DNA from: Dysgonomonadaceae bacterium PH5-43
Lineage (GTDB): Bacteria; Bacteroidota; Bacteroidia; Bacteroidales; Azobacteroidaceae
Reading direction: 5' to 3'
NCBI GenBank assembly: GCA_029916745.1
Contig: JARXWK010000011.1
Location: forward strand, 1 to 64,000
DNA length: 64,000 nt
Shown: one piece after another, positions 8,685 through 17,926 of the stretch
Numbering within the stretch: position 1 is the stretch's first letter
How the letters are laid out: each line of letters begins with the position of its first letter
Program-made: the position numbers and the translations under genes
Notes under the pieces: generated by a model
Told to the model about the DNA's origin: nothing
What the model saw: only the letters and a program-made list of their open reading frames with translations
Databases searched by the model: none

Positions 8685-9353
8685 ATGGCTCGATTTAATA
8701 AAATACAAGTTCTACAAACAATGTCGGAAACAGGCTTGGTTCCGGTCTTCTATAATGGCAACATAGATGTGGCTAAACAAGTCGTAAAAGCTTGTTACGA
8801 AGGAGGAATAAAAGCTTTCGAATTTACTAATCGTGGAGAATTTGCACATGAAGTATTTGGCGAGCTAAGCAAGTTTGTAGCAAAAGAATGTCCTGATATG
8901 ATACTTGGAGTTGGTTCGGTGGTTGATGCACCTACGGCTTCGTTGTATATTCAGTTGGGAGCAAACTTTATTGTAGGGCCTCTTTTTAATCCAGATGTAG
9001 CTAAGGTTGCCAATAGAAGACTAATCCCATACACACCAGGTTGTGGGTCGGTGTCGGAAGTTGGTTTTGCGCAAGAAATGGGTTGCGACCTTTGCAAGGT
9101 ATTCCCTGGAGATGTTTTAGGACCTAACTTCGTAAAAGGACTAAAAGCTCCTATGCCTTGGTCTTTGCTTATGGTAACGGGAGGCGTTAAGCCAGAAGAA
9201 AGTAATCTTAAATCGTGGTTTGATGCGGGTGTAACTTGCGTAGGAATGGCATCTAATTTATTTCCTAAAGAAGTAATAGCAGCTAAAAACTGGGGTGAGA
9301 TAACTGAATTGTGCAGTGATGCACTTAGTATAATTAAATCAATAAGAAAGTAA
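8685..9353 (+). CDS. eda: KDPG aldolase (2-dehydro-3-deoxy-6-phosphogluconate aldolase)
   Basis: 222 aa class I aldolase that splits KDPG into pyruvate and glyceraldehyde-3-phosphate. The Schiff-base lysine is in CKVFPGD (near 146). The general base Glu is in FEFTNRGE (near 45), and the phosphate loop is TGGVKPEE followed by GMASNLF. In many bacteria the enzyme also cleaves 4-hydroxy-2-oxoglutarate. It completes the uronate route encoded by the operon. Confidence 0.92.
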   Translation: MARFNKIQVLQTMSETGLVPVFYNGNIDVAKQVVKACYEGGIKAFEFTNRGEFAHEVFGELSKFVAKECPDMILGVGSVVDAPTASLYIQLGANFIVGPLFNPDVAKVANRRLIPYTPGCGSVSEVGFAQEMGCDLCKVFPGDVLGPNFVKGLKAPMPWSLLMVTGGVKPEESNLKSWFDAGVTCVGMASNLFPKEVIAAKNWGEITELCSDALSIIKSIRK

Positions 9354-9368
9354 CGAAATAACAATACA

Positions 9369-10832
9369 ATGAAAACACAAACTCAGAAAATGACTAACTA
9401 CAGATGGTGGATATGCGCAATGTTATTTTTCGCAACTGCCATAAATTATCTCGACAGACAAGTTTTGTCGTTAACATTCGAAGAATTTATCAGACCTGAA
9501 TTTCATTGGAATGATACCCTTTACGGTCAAATTACAGCTTCATTCTCTATAATATATGCAGTGGCAATGTTGTTTGCCGGAAGATTTATCGATTGGATGG
9601 GAACCAGAAAAGGATATTTATGGTCGATAGGAGTTTGGTCGGTGGGTGCTTGTATTCATGCATTGTGTGGAGTATTTACTGAGCAATGGGTTGGATTAGA
9701 TTCAAAACTTGAACTTATAAAGGCAACAGGAGATGTTGCAGTTGTTATTGCTACCGTAAGTACTTATGCTTTTATTGCAGCTCGTGCAATATTAGCAATA
9801 GGAGAAGCTGGTAACTTTCCAGCAGCTATAAAAGTTACAGCAGAATATTTCCCTAAAAAAGACCGTGCTTTTGCAACCAGTATATTTAACTCAGGTGCTT
9901 CAATAGGAGCTTTGGTTGCCCCATTAACTATCCCTCCGATAGCAAAATTCTTTGGTTGGGAAATGGCATTTATTATAATAGGAGCTTTGGGTTTTGTGTG
10001 GATGGCGTTTTGGGTATTTATGTATAAAAAACCAGAAGAAAATCCAAGAGTAAACAAAGCTGAACTTGAATATATTTTATCTGATAAAGATTCAGGTAAA
10101 GTGGAAGACCAAATAGTAGAAGAAAAACAAGAAAAGAAAATCTCTTTTATCGACTGTTTCAAATATAAACAAACGTGGTCGTTTGCTTTTGGAAAGTTTA
10201 TGACTGATGGTGTTTGGTGGTTCTTCTTGTTTTGGACTCCTTCGTATCTGAAAACACAGTTCAATATTAATGCTTCGGAAGGACTTGGTATGGCATTGAT
10301 ATTTACACTGTATGCCATAGTTACTGTTTTGTCGATATATGGCGGAAAACTACCAACTATATTTATAAAACGTAGCGGACAAAATCCTTATGCTGCACGT
10401 ATGAAAGCAATGCTTATATTTGCATTCTTCCCTCTTGTAGTGTTGTTTGCTCAACCATTAGGAATGCAGTTTGCCGACTTAGGAAAGCATGCAGCTTGGA
10501 TTCCTGTAATTTTAATATCTATAGGATGTGCAGCTCACCAATCGTGGTCGGCTAACATCTTCTCAACCATAGGCGATATGTTCCCTAAATCATCAATAGC
10601 AACTATCACCGGTATCGGAGGTATGGCTGGAGGTTTAGGTTCTATGTTCCTTCAACTTGTAGCTGGAAACTTATTCGATTATGCAGGCGAAACGAATATG
10701 ACTTTCTTAGGCTTTGAAGGTAAACCAGCAGGGTATTTTGTTATTTTCTGCTTCTGTGCCGTAGCATACCTTATAGGTTGGGTAGTAATGAAAACGTTGG
10801 TTCCGAAATATAAACCAATCGTATTATCCTAA
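9369..10832 (+). CDS. MFS hexuronate transporter (ExuT-like)
   Basis: 487 aa major facilitator with about 12 membrane segments. The N-terminus (YRWWICAMLFFATAINYLDRQ) is typical of the anion:cation symporter family that includes ExuT and GudP. GRFIDWMGTRKGYLWS is the loop 2-3 signature. A charged loop near residues 225-265 separates the two halves. As the last gene of the operon it probably imports unsaturated or plain hexuronates across the inner membrane. No SusCD pair or polysaccharide lyase is present nearby, so upstream depolymerisation must be encoded elsewhere. Confidence 0.88.
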   Translation: MKTQTQKMTNYRWWICAMLFFATAINYLDRQVLSLTFEEFIRPEFHWNDTLYGQITASFSIIYAVAMLFAGRFIDWMGTRKGYLWSIGVWSVGACIHALCGVFTEQWVGLDSKLELIKATGDVAVVIATVSTYAFIAARAILAIGEAGNFPAAIKVTAEYFPKKDRAFATSIFNSGASIGALVAPLTIPPIAKFFGWEMAFIIIGALGFVWMAFWVFMYKKPEENPRVNKAELEYILSDKDSGKVEDQIVEEKQEKKISFIDCFKYKQTWSFAFGKFMTDGVWWFFLFWTPSYLKTQFNINASEGLGMALIFTLYAIVTVLSIYGGKLPTIFIKRSGQNPYAARMKAMLIFAFFPLVVLFAQPLGMQFADLGKHAAWIPVILISIGCAAHQSWSANIFSTIGDMFPKSSIATITGIGGMAGGLGSMFLQLVAGNLFDYAGETNMTFLGFEGKPAGYFVIFCFCAVAYLIGWVVMKTLVPKYKPIVLS

Positions 10833-10976
10833 ATTCAATTTATTTATCTGAAAAAACATGTTTGTTGTTTGTCGTGCCTGTTGCTTATTGTTAATCACTA
10901 TTTTGTGTTCGTATTATTAATTTAATACAGTGATGACAATAGCGAAAATGCTTCAGGCATAGACTGTGTTGAGGAA

Positions 10977-11031
10977 GAGGTTGAGGTATTGCTAAGTGAT
11001 TTAGCGAGCCTCAATGCTCCCTCTTTTTTTT
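10977..11031 (+). terminator. Branched terminator of the kdu/kdg operon
   Basis: Nested pairings GAGG/CCTC (10977-10980/11020-11023), TTGAGG/CCTCAA (10981-10986/11009-11014) and GCTAA/TTAGC (10991-10995/11001-11005) are followed by eight T. It sits between the convergent operon and the GSCFA gene. Confidence 0.7.
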
Positions 11032-11043
11032 ATGAAACACTTT

Positions 11044-11997
11044 TTATATTTTGTGATTTATAACTAAAGGATTCTTTTCTAAAAACAGTAACTCTGTTTC
11101 TTTTGCTTTTTCAATGAATTTTGTATACTCTTCCGATTCGGCATTGAAAGGTTTGTGGTTTAGAGCTTGCTGGATTTTCTCCCATTCTTTTATGGTGCTT
11201 TTCGTGTTGGAAGAGAAGTAGCTATCGCCAAACTTATCCCATATATAATTTATGGCTTGAGCGTTTGGGTGAAGCATATCTTCGGAGTAGAAACGATAAT
11301 CTCTTAAGTCATCAATCATAAACTCGTAAGAAGGGAAATAATATGTTTCGGTATTGCTATTCATTATTTCGTCTAACGCAACAAATAGAGTAGATTTACT
11401 TAATTGGTTTTCGTGAGATCCATCTTTCCAATGTCGGATAGGGCTTATGGTGAATATTATTCTTAAGTCGGGGTTAAGAGTGCGTAGTAATGTAATTAGC
11501 TCGTTCCACTTACAATGTATTTCATTTACACTTAATCGTTTGTTGGTAAATGTGCGTGCAGGTAATTTATGACAATTAGCAACCATCATACCATCTGTTT
11601 TGTAATAAACGCGAGCCGTACCAAAAGTAATAAACAGATATTTGGCTTGTTTTAGAAAATGAAAAGAGTGTTCAATTTTTTGGTTTATATTAAGAAGTAC
11701 ACTTTCTTTATCTACTCCCGAAAACTTTCCGTGATGCGCAAAACTATGAAAAATACCTTGATGCTCGAACAAATCGTTTTCGGTATATTCTCTTTTATTA
11801 ATAATGTCGGATAATGTAGAGTGTATAGATAAGGGGTTATACATTATTCCGAAAGGATTAACATCAATGTCGAAGCCTGCTCTTAGCAACTTTATTGAAA
11901 TGTTTTCAACAAAACAAGACCCTATCATAATTGTTTTATCGCCATAAGAGATATTGAAATTTGATTGAGGAGCCGATATTTCTGTTCTGAACTTCAT
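11044..11997 (-). CDS. GSCFA domain protein
   Basis: 317 aa. The N-terminal IMIGSCFVENIS (near 25-36) is the signature that names the GSCFA family (SGNH-hydrolase-like). VNPFGIMYNPLSI and LHPNAQAINYIW match the downstream conserved blocks; the DMLHPN segment resembles the SGNH block with a catalytic His. There is no signal peptide, so the protein is probably cytoplasmic. An esterase or acyl-hydrolase activity is plausible from the fold but the substrate is unknown. It is transcribed divergently from dxs, with promoter elements about 30 bp apart. Confidence 0.85.
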   Translation of the reverse strand: MKFRTEISAPQSNFNISYGDKTIMIGSCFVENISIKLLRAGFDIDVNPFGIMYNPLSIHSTLSDIINKREYTENDLFEHQGIFHSFAHHGKFSGVDKESVLLNINQKIEHSFHFLKQAKYLFITFGTARVYYKTDGMMVANCHKLPARTFTNKRLSVNEIHCKWNELITLLRTLNPDLRIIFTISPIRHWKDGSHENQLSKSTLFVALDEIMNSNTETYYFPSYEFMIDDLRDYRFYSEDMLHPNAQAINYIWDKFGDSYFSSNTKSTIKEWEKIQQALNHKPFNAESEEYTKFIEKAKETELLFLEKNPLVINHKI

Positions 11998-12022
11998 AAG
12001 TATAACTGTTAGTTTTCTTGAA

Positions 12023-12030
12023 CAAAGTTA
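12023..12030 (-). promoter_or_regulatory. -7 element for the GSCFA gene
   Basis: Read on the minus strand this is TAACTTTG, 26 nt before the start codon, back to back with the dxs promoter. Confidence 0.5.
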
Positions 12031-12051
12031 CGAGATATAGCTTAAAGTTAC

Positions 12052-12059
12052 TACCTTTG
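12052..12059 (+). promoter_or_regulatory. -7 element of the dxs operon
   Basis: TACCTTTG fits the consensus. The predicted start near 12066 leaves a leader of only about 11 nt before the ATG at 12077 and rules out the upstream GTG at 12059, which overlaps this element. Confidence 0.55.
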
Positions 12060-12076
12060 TGCACAATTTTTTGCTT

Positions 12077-13972
12077 ATGACTAAGGCTGCGAACTACAAA
12101 TTATTATCCGGAATTAACTCTCCACAAGATTTGCGAGAGCTAAAAATAGAACAACTTGAACAGGTAAGTCAGGAATTGCGACAATACATAATAGAGGTAT
12201 TGGCAGATAATCCAGGGCATTTCGGTTCGAGCTTAGGAAGTGTGGAGTTAACTGTAGCGCTTCACTATGTATTTAATACTCCGTACGATAAGATTGTATG
12301 GGACGTTGGGCATCAGGCTTACGGACACAAAGTGCTTACGGGTAGAAGAGAGCAGTTTAAGACTCTTCGTAAATACAAGGGAATAAGTGGTTTTCCTAAT
12401 CCTAACGAAAGCGAATACGATTCGTTTATTGCAGGGCACGCCTCAAACTCTATATCTGCAGCTTTGGGTATGGCGGTAGCATCTAAGCTGAAAAAAGAAA
12501 ACAGAAAGGTTGTTGCGGTTATTGGAGATGGCTCGATGACTGGAGGTTTGGCTTTTGAAGGATTAAATAATGTTTCGTCAGACCCTAACGACCTGATAAT
12601 TATATTGAATGATAATAATATGGCTATCGATCGTCCAGTTGGAGGTGTAAGCCAGCATTTAGTAAATATAACAACTTCTCAAACGTATAATAAAATACGA
12701 TTTAAGATATATAACTTATTTAAGCGTTGCGGTTTAATAAAAGAAGAAGGAAAGGGTTTTATTCTTCGTTTTAATAATAGCTTAAAGGCATTGCTTACAA
12801 AACAACATAATGTATTTGAAGGCTTCAATATAAGATATTTAGGTCCGATAGATGGACACGATGTAGAAGGGCTTATAAGAGTTTTAAATGACATAAAAGA
12901 AATGAAAGGCCCTAAGTTATTACACATAATGACTAAGAAGGGCAAAGGATTTCAACCTGCCGAAGAAGATGCTACTGTATGGCACGCTCCAGGTAAGTTT
13001 AATAAAGATACAGGTGAAAGAATAATACACAAAAAAGAAGGCGAGCCGCAACTTTATCAAGATATATTCGGACATACTCTTGTTGAGTTGGCAAAACAGA
13101 ATGAGAATATTGTAGGGATTACTCCTGCTATGCCTACCGGCTGTTCGTTAAGCTTTTTAATGAAAGAAATGCCAGAAAGAACTTTCGATGTTGGCATAGC
13201 TGAAGGGCACGCAGTTACTTTTTCTGCTGGTTTAGCAAAAGAAGGTATGTTGCCTTTCTGTAACATATACTCGTCGTTTGCCCAACGAGCTTTCGACAAT
13301 ATAATACACGATGCAGCTCTTCAAAATTTAAATATGGTGTTATGTCTTGATAGGGCAGGATTAGTAGGAGAAGACGGTGCTACACATCACGGAGCTTTAG
13401 ACCTTGCATACCTTAACTGCATACCAAATGTAACAATAGCATCTCCGTATAACGAATTAGATTTACGTAATCTTATGTACACGGCTACTCAGCCCAATAA
13501 AGGAGTGTTTGTTATACGTTATCCACGAGGAAAGGGCGAGCTTAAAGATTGGCAAAGGCCTTTAGAAATACTTCCTGTTGGTAAGGGGCGTAAACTTAAA
13601 GACGGTAAGAATGTTGTAGTTATAAGTATAGGTCCTATAGGGAATATTGCGGCTAAAGCTATCGAAATGGCAAAAGAAGAAGGCGTAGATGCAGCTCATT
13701 ACGATATTATTTACCTAAAGCCTATTGATGAAGATTTGTTGCACGAAGTGGGTAAGAATTATCAGCAAATCATAACTGTTGAAAACGGAACAATAACTGG
13801 AGGCTTAGGCTCTGTTGTTGCAGATTTTATGATGAAGTATGGATATACTCCTACCATTAATAAAATAGGTATACCTGATAGTTTTATTACTCATGGAACA
13901 ATTCCGGAACTATACGAACTTTGTGGAATGGATGCCAAAAGTATTAAAAAGGTTATTACCGATATAGCATAA
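12077..13972 (+). CDS. dxs: 1-deoxy-D-xylulose-5-phosphate synthase
   Basis: 631 aa from the ATG at 12077; a GTG at 12059 lies inside the promoter -7 element and is rejected. It condenses pyruvate and glyceraldehyde-3-phosphate with thiamine diphosphate, the first step of the MEP isoprenoid pathway. It has the ThDP site [16 protein letters not shown], the conserved His in [11 protein letters not shown] and [11 protein letters not shown], and the transketolase-like C-terminal half with [12 protein letters not shown] and RYPRG. The stop is 3 nt before trkA, so dxs, trkA and trkH appear to be one operon. Confidence 0.97.
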   Translation: MTKAANYKLLSGINSPQDLRELKIEQLEQVSQELRQYIIEVLADNPGHFGSSLGSVELTVALHYVFNTPYDKIVWDVGHQAYGHKVLTGRREQFKTLRKYKGISGFPNPNESEYDSFIAGHASNSISAALGMAVASKLKKENRKVVAVIGDGSMTGGLAFEGLNNVSSDPNDLIIILNDNNMAIDRPVGGVSQHLVNITTSQTYNKIRFKIYNLFKRCGLIKEEGKGFILRFNNSLKALLTKQHNVFEGFNIRYLGPIDGHDVEGLIRVLNDIKEMKGPKLLHIMTKKGKGFQPAEEDATVWHAPGKFNKDTGERIIHKKEGEPQLYQDIFGHTLVELAKQNENIVGITPAMPTGCSLSFLMKEMPERTFDVGIAEGHAVTFSAGLAKEGMLPFCNIYSSFAQRAFDNIIHDAALQNLNMVLCLDRAGLVGEDGATHHGALDLAYLNCIPNVTIASPYNELDLRNLMYTATQPNKGVFVIRYPRGKGELKDWQRPLEILPVGKGRKLKDGKNVVVISIGPIGNIAAKAIEMAKEEGVDAAHYDIIYLKPIDEDLLHEVGKNYQQIITVENGTITGGLGSVVADFMMKYGYTPTINKIGIPDSFITHGTIPELYELCGMDAKSIKKVITDIA

Positions 13973-13975
13973 ATT

Positions 13976-15310
13976 ATGAAGATTATAATTGCCGGGGCAG
14001 GGGAAGTTGGAACTCACCTTGCTAAGTTGTTGTCGAAAGAAAATCAAGATATTGTTTTGCTCGACCAAAGCGATGAAAAACTTAATTTTCCGAGTAGTTA
14101 TGAAATACTTACTATTCAAGGTAATCCTACTTCTATACACGACCTTAAAGCTGCTGGAATAGAAGATGCGGCTATGTTTATTGCTGTTACTCCCGAAGAA
14201 TCAACTAATATGACTGCCTGTATGCTTGCTAACCACCTTAAGGCAGAAAAAACAGTGGCTCGAGTCGATAATGAAGAATATCTATTAACGGAAAACAAAG
14301 AATTGTTTGCTAATCTTGGCGTAGATTCTCTTATCTGCCCGGAAACATTAGCGGCAAGAGAAATAATAAGTGCTCTTAATCAGCCTTGGACTCGCCAATG
14401 GTGGGATATATCAGGCGGTAAATTAATTCTTCTTGGGGCAAAGATAAGAGATAATGCTCCATTGGTAAATAAATATCTTTACGAATTAGGAGATGAAGAC
14501 CGTATTTACCATATTGTTGCAATAAATAGAAATCACGATACTATAATACCAAGCGGTTCAGACCAGATACTACCTGGCGATTTAGTTTATTTTATGTCGA
14601 CTCCCGAACATATAGATACTGTTAAGTCTTTAGCTGGCAAGCAAGATTTTGATATACAAAGAGTATTAATTATGGGGGGAAGTTTGATAGCTCTTCGTGT
14701 TTGCGAAAGAATGCCGAAAAATATTAAGGTTAAACTAATAGAAATAGATAAAGCAAAAAGCTACAAGATAGCAGAGAAAGTAGGTAGTAACGTTTTAGTC
14801 GTAAATGGAGACGGACGTAATACAGACTTGCTTATAGAAGAAAATATAAAAAGTACCGATGCTTTTATCGCTCTTACGGATAGTTCTGAAGCTAATATAT
14901 TAGCCTGCGTGGCAGCAAAGAACTTCGGGGTACGTAAAACTATTGCCGAAATAGAAAACTTAGACTATATACGAATGGCTGAAAAGCTCGACATAGGTTC
15001 TATTATTAATAAAAAACTAATAGCTTCGAGTCATATATACCAGTTGTTGCTCAAAGCTGATGTGTCTACAGTTAAATGTTTGGCTTTTGCTAATGCTGAA
15101 GTAGCAGAGCTTGTTGCTCGCGAAGGTTCTAAAATAACCCGAAAAGCAGTTAAAGATTTACGACTCCCTAAAGATATGACACTCGGAGGACTTATAAGAG
15201 AAAATAAAGCAGAAATAATTACGGGAGAAACAAAAATACAACCAGGCGATTATGTGGTTGCTTTCTGTACAAATACTTCTATGAGAAAGTTAGAAGAATA
15301 TTTTAACTGA
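13976..15310 (+). CDS. trkA: Trk potassium uptake system regulatory subunit TrkA
   Basis: 444 aa with two tandem RCK modules. The first Rossmann motif is IIAGAGEVGTHLAKLL (3-18). The second (VLIMGGSLIALRV, near 229-241) has a degenerate glycine pattern. It binds NAD(H)/ATP on the cytoplasmic face and gates the TrkH channel, whose gene follows after 8 nt. Length and domain duplication match bacterial TrkA. Confidence 0.95.
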   Translation: MKIIIAGAGEVGTHLAKLLSKENQDIVLLDQSDEKLNFPSSYEILTIQGNPTSIHDLKAAGIEDAAMFIAVTPEESTNMTACMLANHLKAEKTVARVDNEEYLLTENKELFANLGVDSLICPETLAAREIISALNQPWTRQWWDISGGKLILLGAKIRDNAPLVNKYLYELGDEDRIYHIVAINRNHDTIIPSGSDQILPGDLVYFMSTPEHIDTVKSLAGKQDFDIQRVLIMGGSLIALRVCERMPKNIKVKLIEIDKAKSYKIAEKVGSNVLVVNGDGRNTDLLIEENIKSTDAFIALTDSSEANILACVAAKNFGVRKTIAEIENLDYIRMAEKLDIGSIINKKLIASSHIYQLLLKADVSTVKCLAFANAEVAELVAREGSKITRKAVKDLRLPKDMTLGGLIRENKAEIITGETKIQPGDYVVAFCTNTSMRKLEEYFN

Positions 15311-15318
15311 TAAAGATT

Positions 15319-16785
15319 ATGTCTAAATCAAGTTTTAATCATAAGTTTATAGCTAAGGTAATTGGTTTTATCTTAATACTCGAATCGTTGTTTATGTTTG
15401 TTACAGCGGCAGTAAGCAAGGCTTTTGAGGGAAGTGATATGAAAGCGTTCCTAATCTCAGGAGTGATAACTCTGTTTTGTGGAGTTGTGATAGTAGCTCC
15501 CACTGGAATTAAAAATCGAACAAAGATAATAGGTAAGCGAGAGAGTTATCTTAGCGTAGCATTTAGTTGGCTTTTGTTTGCAGTATTCGGAGCTTTACCC
15601 TTTGTTATTAGTGGTAGCATACCTAATTATACCGACGCTTTCTTCGAGGCAATGTCGGGAATAACTACTACAGGAGGCAGTGTTTTAACTAATATCGACT
15701 CTATGCCTCACGGGATTCTCTTTTGGAGAAGTTTGTTACAGTGGCTTGGAGGTATGGGGATAATAGTATTCTCTTTAGCCCTTTTGCCGCTATTGGGAGG
15801 AGAGGCTGCTCAGTTGTTCGATGCCGAAGCTTCGGGACTTACACACGATAAGTTTCGCCCGCGGGTAACACAAATGGCGAAGCGACTTTGGGGTATATAC
15901 GTGGCATTTACTATTATAACTGTTTTGTTGCTTTGGTTAGGTCCGATGAATACTTTCGATGCTATATGTCATGGCTTTACTGCAATATCAACCGGAGGAT
16001 TCTCTACTAAACAAGAAAGTATAGCATTCTGGAACTCTTCATATGTCGAGATAGTTTTAATAGTAGCTATGCTTGTAGGAGCAATAAACTTTCCATTACT
16101 TTATTTCTTATTTCAAGGCAAGATAAAGAAGTTTGCTAAAGACGAAGAACTGCGTTGGTTCATATCTATAGTTTTGGTGGTTACGCTTATAGTAAGCATC
16201 TGTCTGATTATAGATAATCGTTACGGATATTTCGAGTCGATACGTTATGCGGCTTTTCAGGTAATAGCAACCATAACAACAACAGGATATTCTACTGCCG
16301 ATTTCTCTTCTTGGGGTTCGTTTCATCTTATAGTATTTACCTTTTTAATGGTAGTTTGTGGCTGTGCAGGCTCTACCAGTGGAGGACTTAAAACTGTACG
16401 TGCAGTAGTGTTAGCAAAAAATACTCTTAGCGAATTTGAACGTTTAATACACCCACGAGCTATTATTCCTGTAAGATTAAACGACAATGCTATCTCGTTT
16501 GGAGTAGTTCAACGCTTGTTAGCATTTGCCTTCCTATATATTTGTATAATATTTGTCAGTTGGGGAGTGTTAACTTTATCGGGAATCTCTTTTGTAGATT
16601 CTTTTGGGGCTTCTGTTTCTGCAATCGGAAATGTTGGTCCTGGCTTTGGAGTTTTAGGTCCTGCGGGTTCTTATGCCGATATTCCCACCTTTACAAAATG
16701 GTATCTGTCGTTTCTTATGATAGTAGGCAGATTAGAAATATTTACTATCCTTATCTTGTTTACTCCAAAGTTCTGGAAAGAATAA
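15319..16785 (+). CDS. trkH: Trk potassium transporter membrane subunit TrkH
   Basis: 488 aa polytopic inner-membrane protein of the Trk/Ktr superfamily. The four pore-loop selectivity segments are visible: TTTGGSVL, ISTGGFS, TTTGYST and GNVGPGFG. It forms the K+ channel gated by TrkA. The ORF ends at 16785, immediately before a long inverted repeat that could end the transcript. Confidence 0.95.
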   Translation: MSKSSFNHKFIAKVIGFILILESLFMFVTAAVSKAFEGSDMKAFLISGVITLFCGVVIVAPTGIKNRTKIIGKRESYLSVAFSWLLFAVFGALPFVISGSIPNYTDAFFEAMSGITTTGGSVLTNIDSMPHGILFWRSLLQWLGGMGIIVFSLALLPLLGGEAAQLFDAEASGLTHDKFRPRVTQMAKRLWGIYVAFTIITVLLLWLGPMNTFDAICHGFTAISTGGFSTKQESIAFWNSSYVEIVLIVAMLVGAINFPLLYFLFQGKIKKFAKDEELRWFISIVLVVTLIVSICLIIDNRYGYFESIRYAAFQVIATITTTGYSTADFSSWGSFHLIVFTFLMVVCGCAGSTSGGLKTVRAVVLAKNTLSEFERLIHPRAIIPVRLNDNAISFGVVQRLLAFAFLYICIIFVSWGVLTLSGISFVDSFGASVSAIGNVGPGFGVLGPAGSYADIPTFTKWYLSFLMIVGRLEIFTILILFTPKFWKE

Positions 16786-16789
16786 AAAA

Positions 16790-16882
16790 GTTAAAAACTA
16801 AAAACTAAAAGATAAAAGTTGGCGCGAAGCGTATTAGAGTCGCTTCGCGCCAACTTTTAGTTTTTAACTTTTAGTTTTTAAC
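16790..16882. repeat. Dispersed inverted-repeat element (copy 1)
   Basis: The core is a perfect 18-bp stem (AAAAGTTGGCGCGAAGCG at 16814-16831 with its complement at 16841-16858) and a 9-nt loop. The flanking AAAACTA/TTTTAGT heptamer runs extend the complementarity imperfectly over the whole interval. It is followed by TTGTGCGAAGCACATAAC and TCTTAGTTC runs. Related copies lie at 19076-19200, 37470-37613, 57448-57509 and 57667-57799. It may double as the trkH terminator. Confidence 0.75.
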
Positions 16883-16915
16883 TTGTGCGAAGCACATAAC
16901 TCTTAGTTCTTAGTT

Positions 16916-16940
16916 CCCCAAAGGCTGAAAGCCTTTGGGG
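16916..16940. repeat. Hairpin joining the inverted repeat to array A
   Basis: CCCCAAAGGCT-GAA-AGCCTTTGGGG is an 11-bp perfect stem with a GAA triloop directly abutting the first array unit. The same joint with A/T ends (AAAAAGGCT-GAA-AGCCTTTTT) precedes array B at 57489-57509. Confidence 0.75.
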
Positions 16941-17096
16941 TTTCATACTTAGAAATAATTTGTTTCACAATTTTAAACGACTCGTTTCTCACATTGACAT
17001 AATTCGTTTTACGGTTTGAAATAACTTGTTTCATATAGGTGAAACACTTTGTTTCATACTGTAGAAACAACCTGTTTCACACTGATGAAACAAAAT
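16940..17096. repeat. Array A: seven 22-23 bp tandem units
   Basis: Units begin at 16940, 16962, 16984, 17006, 17028, 17051 and 17074 (lengths 22,22,22,22,23,23,23). Each starts with GTTTC or GTTTT; most carry GAAA or GAAAC about 13 nt later, giving a small dyad, and then ACCTT/ATTTC-like ends. Units differ at several bases, so the array is old or constrained. It matches array B unit for unit. There are no cas genes and no repeat/spacer alternation of CRISPR size. Confidence 0.85.
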
Positions 17097-17431
17097 AGGC
17101 TCTGTGTGTTAACGTTTTTAGTTGGCTGTTATTGGCGTTCTGATACTACCCTTTGAGTATTGATAGCTCGAATGGGACTATGTAAACGGATTTATTGAAG
17201 TTATTTAACAGTTTAGAATGAAAGTTTTAACACTTTTGACGTATAATTGCCTATGGAAAGAGAAATCAAAGGATAAGGTTGATTTTATATTAAAATAAAA
17301 ATGTAACGGCAAAGTAAATAAGAAAAGTCAACAACTCAACAATTAAGAGCTTTAAAAATACTTAAATCCTGAAATTTGAAGTTTGCTTTTAAATACAGCT
17401 CACGAAAATAGAGCCTTATATAAATTCTTCT
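17097..17431. other. Intergenic DNA between array A and the RNA candidate
   Basis: 335 bp, A/T-rich, with no open frame, hairpin or promoter I can support. Confidence 0.5.
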
Positions 17432-17439
17432 TATCTTTG
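17432..17439 (+). promoter_or_regulatory. -7 element of the small-protein cassette
   Basis: TATCTTTG followed by C, a consensus -7 element. The predicted start (about 17445) coincides with the first base of the outer stem of the RNA candidate. Confidence 0.55.
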
Positions 17440-17443
17440 CATC

Positions 17444-17697
17444 GTCTCAATCAATGGGACATACATAATTAGGAAGCGTTTAGCTTATTCTTCATTGATG
17501 AATCTGGACAATTTATCTACACCGAAGAATAAATGATAAGATGCTCTCCTTTGGTTTGTATATACATGTTTCAAAACATTATACGACCAAAGGCGTGAGC
17601 TGTTTTCATTTTTCGGTGCAGGGTCGTCCAGAACCTATCAATGGAATTTGTTAACAGTCTTGCGCCTTCCTCATTTATAAAATTCTTCTTCGAGACT
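17444..17697 (+). ncRNA. Candidate structured RNA or long structured 5' leader
   Basis: About 255 nt lie between a consensus -7 element and a 65-aa gene. GTCTC (17444-17448) can pair with GAGAC (17692-17696) and close a multi-branched fold. Inside are TTATTCTTC/GAAGAATAA (17485-17493/17524-17532). Next is a 46-nt hairpin with CCTTTGGT/ACCAAAGG (17548-17555/17586-17593), GTATA/TATAC and ATGTTT/AAACAT stacked. A third domain is closed by GGCG/CGCC and CTGTT/AACAG (17592-17604 with 17653-17666). There is no T-tract at the end, so it is either a leader controlling the next gene or is processed. It does not match tmRNA, RNase P, 6S or any riboswitch I know. Confidence 0.45.
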
Positions 17698-17725
17698 GGG
17701 AAGAAACAAAAATCAAATTATTATT

Positions 17726-17923
17726 ATGGCAGTAACTTATCTTGTGACTTCAAAAATTAATGCAGGTCATGTGAAGCAAGGAATGAGTGTTCTAATTGAA
17801 ATGCCTTCTCGGAAAGAACCGGGTGCAAATGAAATTACTAAAGCTTTCAAAGAACAAAAAGGGATTAGTGGCACGACGGCAACGCATAATCCTAAAAACT
17901 TCACTATTACGGAAGTAAAATAG
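17726..17923 (+). CDS. Small protein of unknown function (65 aa)
   Basis: 65 aa, basic, no signal peptide or membrane segment. Notable blocks are HVKQGMSVLIEM (near 15-26), ITKAFKEQKGI and a beta-like tail FTITEVK. The pattern G-M-x-V followed by x-A-F-x-x-x-x-G-I recalls short Bacteroidetes proteins of unknown function, but I cannot name a family with confidence. It has the long structured leader upstream and a strong hairpin immediately downstream (17927-17987), then a GIY-YIG gene. A nucleic-acid-binding or regulatory role is only a guess. Confidence 0.6.
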   Translation: MAVTYLVTSKINAGHVKQGMSVLIEMPSRKEPGANEITKAFKEQKGISGTTATHNPKNFTITEVK

Positions 17924-17926
17924 TAA

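Noticed and set aside
12059-12076. GTG start for dxs at 12059
   Set aside because: It overlaps the -7 element TACCTTTG; the ATG at 12077 agrees with family alignments.
16542-16808. Frame overlapping trkH in another register
   Set aside because: It is a shadow of trkH, cysteine/tryptophan-rich and with no independent support.
16940-17096. CRISPR array
   Set aside because: The period is only 22-23 bp, units diverge throughout rather than alternating constant repeat and unique spacer, and no cas gene is in the window. The same applies to arrays B to E.
17444-17697. Retron msr-msd, OMEGA RNA, tmRNA or RNase P RNA
   Set aside because: No reverse transcriptase, IscB/TnpB or other partner gene is adjacent, and the conserved sequence hallmarks of tmRNA and RNase P RNA are absent.
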